A stretch of DNA of 37,853 nt. It comes from Bacteroidales bacterium. GTDB lineage: Bacteria; Bacteroidota; Bacteroidia; Bacteroidales; VadinHA17. The position numbers were made by a program, and so were the translations under genes. Within the stretch, counting starts at the first letter, position 1. Every line of letters begins with the position of its first letter. Location of the stretch: NCBI GenBank assembly GCA_021163295.1, contig JAGGXD010000005.1, positions 1-37,853 on the forward strand, in the 5' to 3' direction. Positions 16,778 through 25,309 of the stretch are shown here, one piece after another. A model generated the notes under the pieces. That model had not been told where the DNA came from. It saw nothing but the letters and a program-made list of their open reading frames with translations, and did no database searches.

Positions 16778-18118
16778 ATGGAGAAAGCTAAAGGACTATG
16801 GCTGTCATTTACTGATTTTATAAGCAGAAATCAGCTTTTATCCGGAACTGATAAGGTATTACTTGCTGTTAGCGGGGGTATTGATAGCATGGTAATGGCC
16901 AACCTTTTCCTGAAAACAGATAATACTATTGGTATTGCGCATTGCAATTTTCAGTTAAGAGGGACGGAATCAGATAATGACGAGAAATTTGTGCGTGAAT
17001 TCGCTAAAAATTCTAACACACCTTTCTACGTAAAAAATTTCGATACCGAAAAATATTCAGAAGAAAATAAAGTGTCCATCCAAATGGCAGCAAGGGATCT
17101 GAGATACAAATGGTTTGAAAAGATCAGGGTTACCAAAGGTTTTGATTATATAGCACTGGCACATAACAAGAATGATATTCTTGAAACTGTACTGCTAAAT
17201 ATTGCCAGGGGAACAGGGCTAAAAGGTATGACCGGCATAAAAAAGAAATCAGGTTTTATTATCAGACCCTTACTATCAGCAACCAGGAATGAAATTGCTC
17301 AATATGCTGACGATAACGATCTTTCTTATCGTGAAGATTCAAGTAATGCCAAAATCAAGTATAAACGGAATAAGATCAGGCACCAGATTATCCCTGAGTT
17401 TGAAGATTTGAATCCCGATTTTATTGACTCTTTTTCGCAAACTATCAGCCAGATAGAAGAAGCCTATGAAATATTCGAAAATATGGTTATTAAGAAAAAA
17501 AGGCAAACGGTTACTGAAATTGGTGATAAAACCCTGATTGACATTTACAAGCTAAAAAACCTATCTAATAAAGCAACATATCTCTATGAATTCCTCAAAC
17601 CATACCATTTTCCTTCCCAAATAATTCCTGATATTATTGAATCTCTTGAAGGAATCTCAGGCAAACAATTTCTTTCATCAACTCATCGTCTTGTAAAAGA
17701 CAGAAACCATCTTATTATCACACTACTAAAAAAGGATACTACAGAAAAATATTATATTGACAGGGAAACAAAAGAATTAACACAGCCCATACGATTATTC
17801 TTCAGGAAATTTTCATCAAAACCCAACCTGAAGATTCCTCACTCTCCGGATATTGCATGGATAGATGCATCTGGTCTTGAATATCCTTTAATCCTGAGAA
17901 AATGGAAAGCCGGTGATTATTTTTATCCTCTCGGAATGCAGGACCCCAAAAAACTCAGTGATTTCTTTATTGATGAAAAACTATCCCTGATTGAAAAGGA
18001 AAACTTATGGATACTGACTTCAGGTAACAAAATTGTCTGGGTTCCTGGTAAACGTATCGATAACAGGTTCAGGGTAGAAACAGAAACCAACGAAATTCTT
18101 GAAATTAAAATCGGGTAA
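16778..18118 (+). CDS. tilS: tRNA(Ile)-lysidine synthase
   Basis: TilS attaches lysine to C34 of the tRNA-Ile CAU anticodon, switching it from methionine to isoleucine decoding; essential in nearly all bacteria. The PP-loop ATPase motif SGGIDS is at residues 32-37. It is followed by GIAHCNFQLRGTESDNDEKFV, the LAHNKNDILETVLLNIARGTGLKGM block and the SNAKIKYKRNKIRHQIIPEF segment that contacts tRNA. The C-terminal TilS domain is present (LILRKWKAGDYFYPLGM, then KKLSDFFIDEKL). At 446 residues it is full length. It is convergent with purC, with only 7 bases between stops. Confidence 0.96.
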   Translation: MEKAKGLWLSFTDFISRNQLLSGTDKVLLAVSGGIDSMVMANLFLKTDNTIGIAHCNFQLRGTESDNDEKFVREFAKNSNTPFYVKNFDTEKYSEENKVSIQMAARDLRYKWFEKIRVTKGFDYIALAHNKNDILETVLLNIARGTGLKGMTGIKKKSGFIIRPLLSATRNEIAQYADDNDLSYREDSSNAKIKYKRNKIRHQIIPEFEDLNPDFIDSFSQTISQIEEAYEIFENMVIKKKRQTVTEIGDKTLIDIYKLKNLSNKATYLYEFLKPYHFPSQIIPDIIESLEGISGKQFLSSTHRLVKDRNHLIITLLKKDTTEKYYIDRETKELTQPIRLFFRKFSSKPNLKIPHSPDIAWIDASGLEYPLILRKWKAGDYFYPLGMQDPKKLSDFFIDEKLSLIEKENLWILTSGNKIVWVPGKRIDNRFRVETETNEILEIKIG

Positions 18119-18125
18119 AGGGGGT

Positions 18126-19073
18126 TTATACAGACCCCAGGAACTCTCTTATATTTTTCCCGATCCTTTCCTTTACATCTCCAGGGTCTTCCTTAACAAA
18201 TGATTCGCCCGTTATTTTTTCATACAATTCAATATACCGTCCTGAGACCTGTGAGACAAATTCTTCAGGCATTTCAGGCATCTGCTGACCTTCCTTCCCC
18301 TGGAAACCCCTGTCTATCAACCACTGACGCACAAACTCCTTTGATAACTGGCGTTGCTCTTCTCCATTATTAAACCTTTCCATGTAGCTATCCAGATAAA
18401 AATACCTTGATGAATCGGGTGTATGTATCTCGTCAATAAGGTATATCTTTCCATCTTTTTTGCCAAATTCATACTTTGTATCCACCAGGATCAAACCCTT
18501 TTCTTTGGCTATTTCACTACCTCTGCTAAATAATTTAGTTGTATAATCTTCCAGTTTTGAATAATTCTCCCCTGACACCAATCCCTGTGAAATAACATCC
18601 TCTCTTGAGATATCTTCATCGTGCCCTTCAGTTGCCTTTGTTGTTGGTGTAATTATTGGTTCATCAAATTTCTGATGTTCCTTCATGCCATCCGGCAATT
18701 GTATTCCGCATAATTCCCGCTTTCCTTCCCGGTATTCTCTCCAGGCATGACCGGTAAGATAGCCCCTTATTACCATCTCAACTTTAAATGGTTCAGCAAA
18801 ATGGCCAATAGTTACCATAGGATCTGGTGAAACAATTTTCCAGTTAGGAACAATATCAGCAGTAGCATCCAGGTATTTTACCGCAACCTGGTTCAATACC
18901 TGTCCTTTAAAAGGTATTCCTTTTGGAAGAACCACATCAAATGCTGAAATACGGTCGGTTGCAACCATTACCAGGTATTTATCATTAATATTATAAACAT
19001 CACGAACTTTCCCGTGGTATAAATGTTTTAATCCCGGAAATTTAAAATTTGTATTTTTAATAACCTCTGTCAT
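18126..19073 (-). CDS. purC: Phosphoribosylaminoimidazole-succinocarboxamide synthase
   Basis: PurC joins CAIR and aspartate, using ATP, to form SAICAR in de novo purine synthesis. The 315 residues are the long, yeast Ade1-like form seen in Bacteroidota rather than the roughly 240-residue E. coli form. Recognisable blocks are [56 protein letters not shown] and [30 protein letters not shown] and [15 protein letters not shown], with the catalytic/ATP-site acidic residues, follow. It is second in a two-gene unit with phoH, 13 bases downstream. That pairing recurs in Bacteroidota. Confidence 0.96.
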   Translation of the reverse strand: MTEVIKNTNFKFPGLKHLYHGKVRDVYNINDKYLVMVATDRISAFDVVLPKGIPFKGQVLNQVAVKYLDATADIVPNWKIVSPDPMVTIGHFAEPFKVEMVIRGYLTGHAWREYREGKRELCGIQLPDGMKEHQKFDEPIITPTTKATEGHDEDISREDVISQGLVSGENYSKLEDYTTKLFSRGSEIAKEKGLILVDTKYEFGKKDGKIYLIDEIHTPDSSRYFYLDSYMERFNNGEEQRQLSKEFVRQWLIDRGFQGKEGQQMPEMPEEFVSQVSGRYIELYEKITGESFVKEDPGDVKERIGKNIREFLGSV

Positions 19074-19086
19074 AATGTGTTATGTT

Positions 19087-20043
19087 TTACGATTTCTTCT
19101 TTTCCTTCTTCTCATATGCTCGTACAATATGTTTCACAAGGTTATGGCGCACAATATCCCTTTCATCGAACTCCAGGATTGATATGCCATCTATTCCTTT
19201 AAGAATATTTACTGCCTGCCATAAACCCGAATCAGATTTCCTGGGCAGATCTATTTGAGTAATATCTCCTGTAACAATAAATTTAGATGATTGTCCCATT
19301 CTGGTCAGGAACATCTTTAACTGATTTACAGTGGAATTTTGTGCCTCATCTAAAATAACCACAGCATTTTCAAGTGTTCGTCCACGCATATATGCAAGTG
19401 GAGCTATTTGAATAATTCCATCCTCAATATATCCCACCAGCTTTTTTGCAGGCATCATATCCCTCAGTGCATCATACAGTGGCTGAAAGTATGGTTCCAG
19501 TTTTTCTTTTACATCGCCGGGAAGAAATCCAAGATGTTCTCCGGCTTCAACTGCCGGCCGTGTAAGTATTATCTTTTCAACTTCCTTATTTCGTAATGCT
19601 CTTACAGCGAGTACTATTGCCATATATGTTTTTCCTGTACCGGCAGGTCCGACCACCACTAACAAATCGTTCAGGAAATAATCCTTAACCAGATTTATCT
19701 GATTAACTGTTCTTGCCTTAATTGACTGACCTCCGTTGCCGAAAATCAATACTTCATCAAGATCTCCATTTTTTATATGAGCCTGCATAACTGGATCAAA
19801 AAACAATTTATCAATATCGTCCTCTTCCAATCTGTTATATTTTCCGTAAAATTCAATTATCGCCATAAATTTTCCTTCAAATTCAGCTATAAGTGATTCC
19901 TCACCAATAACTTTAATTTCGCTACCTCTCGCAATTATTTTCAGTTTGGGAAAGGAATCAATGATTTTGTTCAACAAACTATTATTTGATCCATAAATAT
20001 TTACCGGATCAATATCCTCTAAATATATAATCTTCTGAGTCAT
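19087..20043 (-). CDS. PhoH-family ATPase (YbeZ-like)
   Basis: A cytoplasmic P-loop NTPase of the PhoH/YbeZ type, linked to RNA metabolism and ribosome maturation together with the YbeY endonuclease. In the 318-residue protein the Walker A motif GPAGTGKT is at 132-139, and Walker B with LDEAQN is at 231-236. KIILTRPAVEAGEHLGFLPG and FIVTGDITQIDLPR are the other family blocks. A short N-terminal KH-like region precedes the ATPase core (KIIARGSEIKVIGEE). A TTG one codon upstream (20046) is also in frame, but the ATG at 20043 is preferred. It heads the phoH-purC unit and is divergent from the SAM-dependent enzyme gene. Confidence 0.93.
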   Translation of the reverse strand: MTQKIIYLEDIDPVNIYGSNNSLLNKIIDSFPKLKIIARGSEIKVIGEESLIAEFEGKFMAIIEFYGKYNRLEEDDIDKLFFDPVMQAHIKNGDLDEVLIFGNGGQSIKARTVNQINLVKDYFLNDLLVVVGPAGTGKTYMAIVLAVRALRNKEVEKIILTRPAVEAGEHLGFLPGDVKEKLEPYFQPLYDALRDMMPAKKLVGYIEDGIIQIAPLAYMRGRTLENAVVILDEAQNSTVNQLKMFLTRMGQSSKFIVTGDITQIDLPRKSDSGLWQAVNILKGIDGISILEFDERDIVRHNLVKHIVRAYEKKEKKKS

Positions 20044-20063
20044 CAATTTTGTTAAATATTCAT

Positions 20064-20071
20064 TACTTTTG
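20064..20071 (+). promoter_or_regulatory. -7 promoter element of the SAM-hydroxide-adenosyltransferase-like/mazG unit
   Basis: TACTTTTG fits TAnnTTTG, implying a leader of about 55 bases before the ATG at 20132. The nearest TTTG upstream is only 12 bases away, too close for a normal -33 element, so support is partial. Confidence 0.4.
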
Positions 20072-20131
20072 ACAATTGCAAATTAGTTTTTTTTCGACGA
20101 ATAATAACCTTTAACGGAAGTTTTTTTCTCT

Positions 20132-20923
20132 ATGTCAATAATTACCCTGACTACTGATTGGAAACAAAATGACTTCTATACCGGTGCACTAAAAGGTACC
20201 ATCCTCACTAAATGTCCCGAAATACAGATTGTGGACATTTCACATCAGATACCATCTTTTAACATCAGTCAGGCTGCTTTCGTTATTAAGAATAGTTATT
20301 ACCATTTTCCTAAAGGAACCATTCATATTATCGGTGTAGATGCCATACCTGATAAAGGAAATAATTATGTTGCAATCAAATTGAACGGACATTTCTTTAT
20401 CGGATGTGATAATGGCATCTTTTCACTAATAGTAAAAGACAAACCGGAAAATATTATTCAGCTTAACAAAAAAACGAATAACTATCCAACGTTCCCTTGT
20501 ATCAGTCTGTTTGCTGAAACTGCCTGTGAACTTGCAAAAGGGAGACCAATTACTGAGCTTGGCAAAAAAATGAATGAACTTATTACCAGAATTCCTCTTC
20601 GGGCTACTATTGATGATAAGGTAATTGCCGGTAGTGTGATTTATATTGATTCATATAAAAATGCTATTACTAATATTACAAATGAACTTTTTGACCGGGT
20701 AGGGAAAAATTTGCCGTTTGAAATTTTTATTCAAAGCCGGAAATATAGAATAACACGTATCAACAAAACATACTCCGAAACGTCCGTCGGAGAACTACTT
20801 GCACTATTTAACTCATCAGGACTGCTTGAAATAGCTATGAACAAGGCTAATCTCACCGATCTTCTCAACCTTTCAATCGGCTCAACTGTCAGGATAGATT
20901 TTTTGGATAAAAAGAAAAAATAA
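20132..20923 (+). CDS. SAM hydroxide adenosyltransferase (DUF62)-family protein lacking the canonical triad
   Basis: Related to archaeal DUF62 enzymes that hydrolyse SAM to adenosine and methionine, and to fluorinase. The fold blocks are clear: LTTDWKQNDFYTGALKG (6-22), QIVDISHQIPSFNISQAAF, FPKGTIHIIGVD (59-70) and NGHFFIGCDNGIFSL. GSVIYIDSYKNAITNIT and the C-terminal ALFNSSGLLEIAMNKAN follow. Of the known Asp-Arg-His catalytic set, Asp70 is kept. The Arg expected seven residues later is Asn77. The His-Gly-Arg-Asp block is replaced by TFPCISLF (Pro122 where His is expected). I recall the same losses in Bacteroides homologues, so this is likely a lineage-wide variant rather than decay. The reaction is therefore uncertain. 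It is followed by mazG 2 bases downstream. Confidence 0.82.
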   Translation: MSIITLTTDWKQNDFYTGALKGTILTKCPEIQIVDISHQIPSFNISQAAFVIKNSYYHFPKGTIHIIGVDAIPDKGNNYVAIKLNGHFFIGCDNGIFSLIVKDKPENIIQLNKKTNNYPTFPCISLFAETACELAKGRPITELGKKMNELITRIPLRATIDDKVIAGSVIYIDSYKNAITNITNELFDRVGKNLPFEIFIQSRKYRITRINKTYSETSVGELLALFNSSGLLEIAMNKANLTDLLNLSIGSTVRIDFLDKKKK

Positions 20924-20925
20924 AT

Positions 20926-21744
20926 ATGGAAAAGGATTCAAGACTTGTGTCATTTAAGGAATTACTGGATATAATGGATGAATTGCGCGAGAAATGTCCT
21001 TGGGATCGTAAACAAACATTCGAAAGTTTACGGAAGTTGACTATTGAAGAAACATATGAACTTGCAGATGCTATTCTGAAAAAAAACCTGACTGAGATAA
21101 AAGAGGAACTTGGTGACCTGATGCTCCATATTGTTTTTTATGCCAAACTTGGTTCTGAGAACGGGACATTCAATATGGCTGACATTCTTAACTCAATCAA
21201 TAAAAAGCTGATAACCAGGCATCCCCATGTATTCGGTGACGCTAAAGTTGCTGATGAAGAAGATGTAATGCAAAACTGGGAGAAAATTAAACTTCGTAAT
21301 GGAAAGAAGTCTGTTCTTGGTGGAATCCCTAAATCACTCCCTGCACTGATTAAAGCTAACCGTCTGCAGGAAAAAGTTCACGGAGTAGGATTCGATTGGA
21401 AAGATCGCTCAGAAGTCTGGGAAAAAATCAATGAGGAGATTGATGAAGTAAAAGAAGAACTGGTGAAACTATCAGAGAAAGAGATTAAAGATAATGGAGG
21501 CAAAGAAAAACTGGAGGGAGAAATAGGCGACTTATTATTCAGTATTATCAACGCTGCAAGATTATATGGAATTGACCCTGAAAACTCACTTGAACGAACT
21601 AATAGAAAATTCATCTTCCGTTTCCAACAAATGGAAAAAATAATCAGGCAACAGGGAAAAAAGCTGGAGTATCTTAGCCTGGATGAGATGAACCGGATTT
21701 GGGAAGATGTTAAGAAGAAGAAGTCAGTAAAAAAAAGTCATTAG
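20926..21744 (+). CDS. mazG: Nucleoside triphosphate pyrophosphohydrolase MazG
   Basis: MazG hydrolyses (d)NTPs to monophosphates, cleaning the pool of aberrant nucleotides and dampening (p)ppGpp-linked starvation responses in E. coli. The 272 residues contain two all-alpha MazG domains. The first has CPWDRKQT (24-31) and the metal ligands in IEETYELADAI and IKEELGDLMLHIVF (E41/E42/E45, E60/E61, D64). The second has VWEKINEEIDEVKEEL and LEGEIGDLLFSIINAAR. The tail is Lys-rich. It overlaps nothing but sits 2 bases after the preceding stop, a tight operon. Its stop codon falls inside a repeated GTCATTA word (21737-21781). Confidence 0.96.
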   Translation: MEKDSRLVSFKELLDIMDELREKCPWDRKQTFESLRKLTIEETYELADAILKKNLTEIKEELGDLMLHIVFYAKLGSENGTFNMADILNSINKKLITRHPHVFGDAKVADEEDVMQNWEKIKLRNGKKSVLGGIPKSLPALIKANRLQEKVHGVGFDWKDRSEVWEKINEEIDEVKEELVKLSEKEIKDNGGKEKLEGEIGDLLFSIINAARLYGIDPENSLERTNRKFIFRFQQMEKIIRQQGKKLEYLSLDEMNRIWEDVKKKKSVKKSH

Positions 21745-21781
21745 GTGGTCATTAATAGTCATTGAAGAGGTCATTAATGAC
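21737..21781. repeat. GTCATTA word repeat ending in a 12-bp palindrome, between convergent genes
   Basis: GTCATTA or GTCATTG occurs four times at 21737, 21748, 21758 and 21770 (spacing 11, 10, 12). The last copy forms the perfect palindrome GTCATTAATGAC (21770-21781). The array begins inside mazG (its stop is in the first copy) and ends 2 bases before the DUF5606 stop. The hairpin might act as a weak bidirectional terminator, but it lacks a GC-rich stem. Confidence 0.7.
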
Positions 21782-21783
21782 AT

Positions 21784-22332
21784 TTAACGTTCTCGTTGGC
21801 GAACATTAGTTGTTTTCCCTTTTCGTTTCTCCGGTTTCTTCTTTGGTTCTTTCTTTGGCTCTTTTTTTGGTTCTTTATCTATATTTATATTTTGTTTTTC
21901 ATCCTGTTCCTCTTTATCCTTTCCATCTTTGTTTTCCTTATCTTCAGAAAAATCCAGAAGTTCCTGTTTTTGAAGGATGTTATACCAAAGAATCACTTTT
22001 TTTATATCAGAAGCATATACCCTTTTCCTGTCATAAGCAGGAACAATTTCATGGAAGTATTCTTCCAACTCTTTGCCTGAAGATTTATGGTCTATCGAAG
22101 CAGTACCGTTCTCTTTTTCATATATAGCTTTAAATACATCTTTCAGAGCCATATCTTCTGCATTAGTAAATATTGCAATATCCTTCAGGGAACTAATTTT
22201 AGCAGTTGTAAAAGCGGTAGTCCGTTTTTTATCTTCCAGGTTTTCTACTATCATGACGCTATTTCTTCCCTGCGAAATGAATTTATATAATCCGGGTTTA
22301 CCTGAAATAGCAAAAAAATCCTTCAAATCCAT
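21784..22332 (-). CDS. DUF5606 family protein with Lys/Pro/Glu tail
   Basis: A 182-residue cytoplasmic protein of the Bacteroidota-restricted DUF5606 family; function unknown. The conserved core is residues 1 to about 130: DLKDFFAISGKPGLYKFISQ, MIVENLEDKKRTTAF, ISSLKDIAIFTNAEDMALKD, then FHEIVPAYDRKRVYASDIKK and a WYNIL helix. After that comes an acidic-basic tail (KENKDGKDKEEQDEK) and the EPKK repeat encoded by a 12-base tandem repeat, ending in a basic stretch. The tail is probably disordered and could contact nucleic acid. mazG is its convergent neighbour. The only upstream signal seen is the AGTTAAA array at 22343-22386. Confidence 0.85.
   Translation of the reverse strand: MDLKDFFAISGKPGLYKFISQGRNSVMIVENLEDKKRTTAFTTAKISSLKDIAIFTNAEDMALKDVFKAIYEKENGTASIDHKSSGKELEEYFHEIVPAYDRKRVYASDIKKVILWYNILQKQELLDFSEDKENKDGKDKEEQDEKQNINIDKEPKKEPKKEPKKKPEKRKGKTTNVRQRER
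21839..21874. repeat. 12-base tandem repeat within the DUF5606 gene
   Basis: Three copies of TTCTTTGGTTCT with minor changes, in frame on the minus strand, encode the repeated EPKK of the protein tail. Copy-number change would keep the frame. Confidence 0.8.
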
Positions 22333-22342
22333 AGTCTAAATA

Positions 22343-22386
22343 AGTTAAAAGTTATAAAGTTAAAAGTTATAAAGTTAAAAGTAATA
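22343..22386. repeat. AGTTAAA/AGTTATA array, period 7+8
   Basis: AGTTAAA, AGTTATA, A, AGTTAAA, AGTTATA, A, AGTTAAA, AGTAATA. Two heptamer variants alternate to give an exact 15-base period. It lies just upstream of the DUF5606 ATG, between two genes on the minus strand. Confidence 0.88.
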
Positions 22387-22407
22387 TATAAACCCATGTT
22401 GACAAAA

Positions 22408-23130
22408 TCAGGCAATTTTCCTTTCTTTCTTTATTTGGCTATATGCCTCATTCACTTTTTGAAATTTCTCCTTTGCAGCAATTCTAAAATCTTCTCCCAG
22501 ATGACTAACCTTATCAGGATGGTATTTATTAGCCATCTTACGATAAGCTTTTTTCAAATCTTCAACACTGGCATTACGATCGATTTCAAGTATTTTATAT
22601 GCTGAATCGATTTTCGCAATAAACATGTACTTAATTGAATCTGTGTCCTTTTTTGAAAGCCCCATGTATGAGGCAATCTGTTCAATTACTCTAATTTCGT
22701 TCGGGTCCACCCTGCCATCAGCTGCTGAAATACCAAACAGTAAATGAATCAACTGTAAACGTGAGGCGTAATCCAGATTTTGCTTTATTTGCAGGGAAAC
22801 ATCTCTTACAGGTATTTCCTGTTTAAGCAAATCACCAAGCATCCTAATACCTTCATTTGCAGCATCATGTCCAAATGCCTTCACAAAATATTGTTTAACA
22901 TAATCAAGTTCAGAACGAACTACTTTCCCATCAGCACGCATTACAGCAGCCATAAGTACAAGAAGACTCATGGCATAAGCACCTGTGGTCGTTTGTTTCT
23001 GCTGACCCGGTATTGTCTGTTGGGCCTGGTTATCCATCATTGATCCAAGCGCAAAACCCAGCAGACCTCCAATAGGTCCAAAAAACGCCCATCCAAGTCC
23101 TCCTGCAATCCATTTGCTAAATTTTCCCAT
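22408..23130 (-). CDS. TerB-like and J-domain protein (DjlA-like co-chaperone)
   Basis: A 240-residue protein with the domain order of DjlA. A glycine-rich hydrophobic N-terminus (GGLGWAFFGPIGGLLGFALG, about 10-29) may touch the membrane. A TerB-type helical domain follows (about 50-165), with paired acidic turns MRADGKVVRSE and SAADGRVDPNE. A C-terminal J domain completes it (about 176-240), with AYKILEIDRNASVEDLKKAY and the HPD tripeptide at 204-206. J domains stimulate DnaK ATPase, so it is probably a membrane-associated co-chaperone. The start is confirmed by the conserved N-terminal glycine helix. The nearest genes give no functional hint. Confidence 0.9.
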   Translation of the reverse strand: MGKFSKWIAGGLGWAFFGPIGGLLGFALGSMMDNQAQQTIPGQQKQTTTGAYAMSLLVLMAAVMRADGKVVRSELDYVKQYFVKAFGHDAANEGIRMLGDLLKQEIPVRDVSLQIKQNLDYASRLQLIHLLFGISAADGRVDPNEIRVIEQIASYMGLSKKDTDSIKYMFIAKIDSAYKILEIDRNASVEDLKKAYRKMANKYHPDKVSHLGEDFRIAAKEKFQKVNEAYSQIKKERKIA

Positions 23131-23205
23131 AATAATTCAATGTTGTAATAAATTTATATCCAGATTCTATTTAAATACGTTCTTCATGATAATACACAAA
23201 TTTCC

Positions 23206-23247
23206 TGGAATATTGGAATGGTGGAATGTTGGGGAATCCATTATTCC
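23206..23247. repeat. TGGAAT word array
   Basis: TGGAATA, TTGGAATGG, TGGAATGT, TGGGGAATCC and then an inverted ATTCCA: the same core GGAAT about every 8-9 bases. It lies between the coaE stop and the TerB-J gene start, both on the minus strand. Confidence 0.75.
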
Positions 23248-23253
23248 AAATAA

Positions 23254-23841
23254 TTATATGTTACCTGAAAGAAGCTTATGTACTTCAAGTACCTGTGGAA
23301 GTAACATCATTTTTCCATCATTCACCAGATTAATATCTGCCTTTTCTTTTCTTTCTTTTTCTGTTAACTGATTATTTATCCGTTCAATCACCTTTTCTTT
23401 ACTAACACTGTCACGATTACAAACCCGTTCAATCCTTATTGCTTCAGGAGCAGAAATATTTATAACCTTATCAAGAAAAGAATCAGTACCCGTCTCAAAA
23501 ATTATTGCTGCTTCCATAATAACATAAGCTGATTTTGTCTGATAGGTGCACCATTTAGTAAATTGTTCTAAAACAGCAGGATGAACAGCATTATTCACTA
23601 TATTCAAATTCTTTCTGTCACTGAATATTATACCGGCCAGCATTTTCTTATTAAGTTTACCGGAATAATAAAGTTTTTTACCAAAAAATCCGGTAAGGGC
23701 TAATCTAATTTCCAGATCAGTTTCCAGAAGAGTCTTAGCTTCATTATCTGCAGAAAACACAGGCACATTGAGACAACGGAAAATTCTACATACTAAAGAT
23801 TTTCCACTACCAATACCTCCCGTTACTCCAACTTTTTTCAT
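23254..23841 (-). CDS. coaE: Dephospho-CoA kinase
   Basis: Last step of coenzyme A synthesis: ATP-dependent phosphorylation of the 3'-OH of dephospho-CoA. The P-loop GGIGSGKS is at residues 8-15. Then come the FSADNEAKTLLE region with the catalytic Asp, and a lid region NRDSVSKEKVIERINNQL. At 195 residues the length is normal. The start overlaps the end of the YbbR gene by 4 bases, so the pair is translationally coupled in the nusB-yajC-ybbR-coaE cluster that is common in Bacteroidota. Confidence 0.95.
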   Translation of the reverse strand: MKKVGVTGGIGSGKSLVCRIFRCLNVPVFSADNEAKTLLETDLEIRLALTGFFGKKLYYSGKLNKKMLAGIIFSDRKNLNIVNNAVHPAVLEQFTKWCTYQTKSAYVIMEAAIIFETGTDSFLDKVINISAPEAIRIERVCNRDSVSKEKVIERINNQLTEKERKEKADINLVNDGKMMLLPQVLEVHKLLSGNI

Positions 23842-24839
23842 TTCTTTTCCACAATAAACTCAACACTTATCGGATAAATCTGGATATTAGTAACATATTC
23901 AGGTACACTGGATAACCGAACCTTAATCTTATTAGAATAGTTACCATTAACAACTGAATAATCAACTATTGCCCTAAAAAGATTAACAGTCAGTTTATCA
24001 TAATCACTTAACGGAACCCTGCAGGTAACATTAATTGAACCCGGGAATGTCTTTAATTTCAAAGTGTCCGGGATATTAACTACATTCACAGGAACAGAAA
24101 ATCTGGCTTCAGTGAAACGTTCAACCTGTACTTTAACAAAAACTTTCCTGGTAGAAAAATCAACATTCTCAATTGGAACTAAACTAATGTTCTTTCTAAT
24201 ATCCTGGTCAACCGAAGTAAACTTCTGAGACTGCGTTTTAACCCATTCAATTGTATCGATAACAACACCTGGTCCTGATATTATTATACTATCCGGTTGA
24301 GAAGTAATGGTCCCTCCTATCATATATTGCTGCCCGAATTCAACATCAATATTAATTTTAACCGGTACTTTTTTCCGAATACGCTCATCAAATTCAAATA
24401 CCAGGGTATCAGGAGAAATATCAAGCACCTTAAGATCAGAACCGAATTGTTGATTAACCCGTGCAAGTGAACTGGACGTTAATATAAAAAATTTTGATGC
24501 ACTGCCATCAGAAAATAAATTATAAGAATAATGACTGATATCAAATATAATGGGTGTCAGTCTTCCCACCATTTTATGCTTTAAAAGTGAAAATCCCGGT
24601 GCTTGTACCAGGAGATCAAACTCATCCGGTAATTCTTTTACAAGCACCTTGTTTCCCGGAATATTATTGTATTTTACAGGGTATGTAATAATTGTTGTAG
24701 AATCTTTACTCAATTCATTCAGAAACCAAAACATAGTTGACAAAACCAGAAAAAAGAGAAACACCAGAACCTTCCTGTCAAGTTTAAACTTAACCCGGGA
24801 CAATTGATCCTTGGCATTCTTTATAATCCTGTTCTTCAA
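23838..24839 (-). CDS. YbbR-domain membrane-anchored protein
   Basis: A 333-residue protein with a short basic cytoplasmic N-terminus. One membrane helix follows (about 25-44, KVLVFLFFLVLSTMFWFLNE), then several YbbR-like beta repeats outside the membrane: YPVKYNNIPGNKVLVKELPD, KVPVKINIDVEFGQQYMIGG with PDSIIISGPG, and RFSVPVNVVNIPDTLKLKTF. In Firmicutes the YbbR protein CdaR regulates diadenylate cyclase; Bacteroidota members are encoded with coaE and their role is not established. It overlaps coaE by 4 bases and follows yajC by 60 bases. Confidence 0.88.
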   Translation of the reverse strand: MKNRIIKNAKDQLSRVKFKLDRKVLVFLFFLVLSTMFWFLNELSKDSTTIITYPVKYNNIPGNKVLVKELPDEFDLLVQAPGFSLLKHKMVGRLTPIIFDISHYSYNLFSDGSASKFFILTSSSLARVNQQFGSDLKVLDISPDTLVFEFDERIRKKVPVKINIDVEFGQQYMIGGTITSQPDSIIISGPGVVIDTIEWVKTQSQKFTSVDQDIRKNISLVPIENVDFSTRKVFVKVQVERFTEARFSVPVNVVNIPDTLKLKTFPGSINVTCRVPLSDYDKLTVNLFRAIVDYSVVNGNYSNKIKVRLSSVPEYVTNIQIYPISVEFIVEKK

Positions 24840-24899
24840 TTCCTTGTTAGAGTTTTATATTTATTCCTTCAAGAAATAATATTACCCGGAATGGATATA

Positions 24900-25223
24900 T
24901 TACTTTTGAGTTGCCAGATCGCTGGCATCCTTAAGCACTGCACTCTTATCAATTTTGAGGCGTATCTGTTCACCAACATCAATAACAATGACATTATCTT
25001 TGATATCAACCACCTTACCGTAAATACCACCTGTAGTAATTATCTTATCGCCTTTCTTTAGCGACTCCCTGTATGTTCTCAGATCCTTCTGCTTTTTAAC
25101 CTGTGGTCTTATCATAAAAAAATAAAAAACTACAATAATCAAAATAAGGGGTAAAAATGTCATTAAAGGATTCTGGTCCTCAGTTTTCGGAGCCATTAGT
25201 AAAACATAAAGTAAATTGTTCAT
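24900..25223 (-). CDS. yajC: Preprotein translocase subunit YajC
   Basis: A small accessory of the Sec translocon, in complex with SecDF. The 107 residues have one membrane helix (about 21-38, FLPLILIIVVFYFFMIRPQ). It is followed by the invariant KKQKDL and a small soluble domain (GDKIITTGGIYGKVVDIKDN, VIVIDVGEQIRLKIDKSAV) typical of YajC. The short Bacteroidota tail ends DASDLATQK. It lies between nusB (86 bases upstream) and ybbR. Confidence 0.95.
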   Translation of the reverse strand: MNNLLYVLLMAPKTEDQNPLMTFLPLILIIVVFYFFMIRPQVKKQKDLRTYRESLKKGDKIITTGGIYGKVVDIKDNVIVIDVGEQIRLKIDKSAVLKDASDLATQK

Positions 25224-25309
25224 TACAAAAAATTTTATTATTATTTAAATTTTAAAAAAAAATGGTCGTGCAAATTAATAACAAATTTGACACAAGAACA
25301 AGTATGCTA

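Noticed and set aside
18120-18138. Hairpin GGGGT...ACCCC between tilS and purC as a terminator
   Set aside because: Only a 5-bp stem with a 9-base loop, overlapping the purC coding end, and no T-run on either strand.
21796-22127. Long Phe/Leu-rich plus-strand frames
   Set aside because: They are antisense to the Lys-rich tail of the DUF5606 gene. The hydrophobic composition is the complement of Lys/Glu codons.
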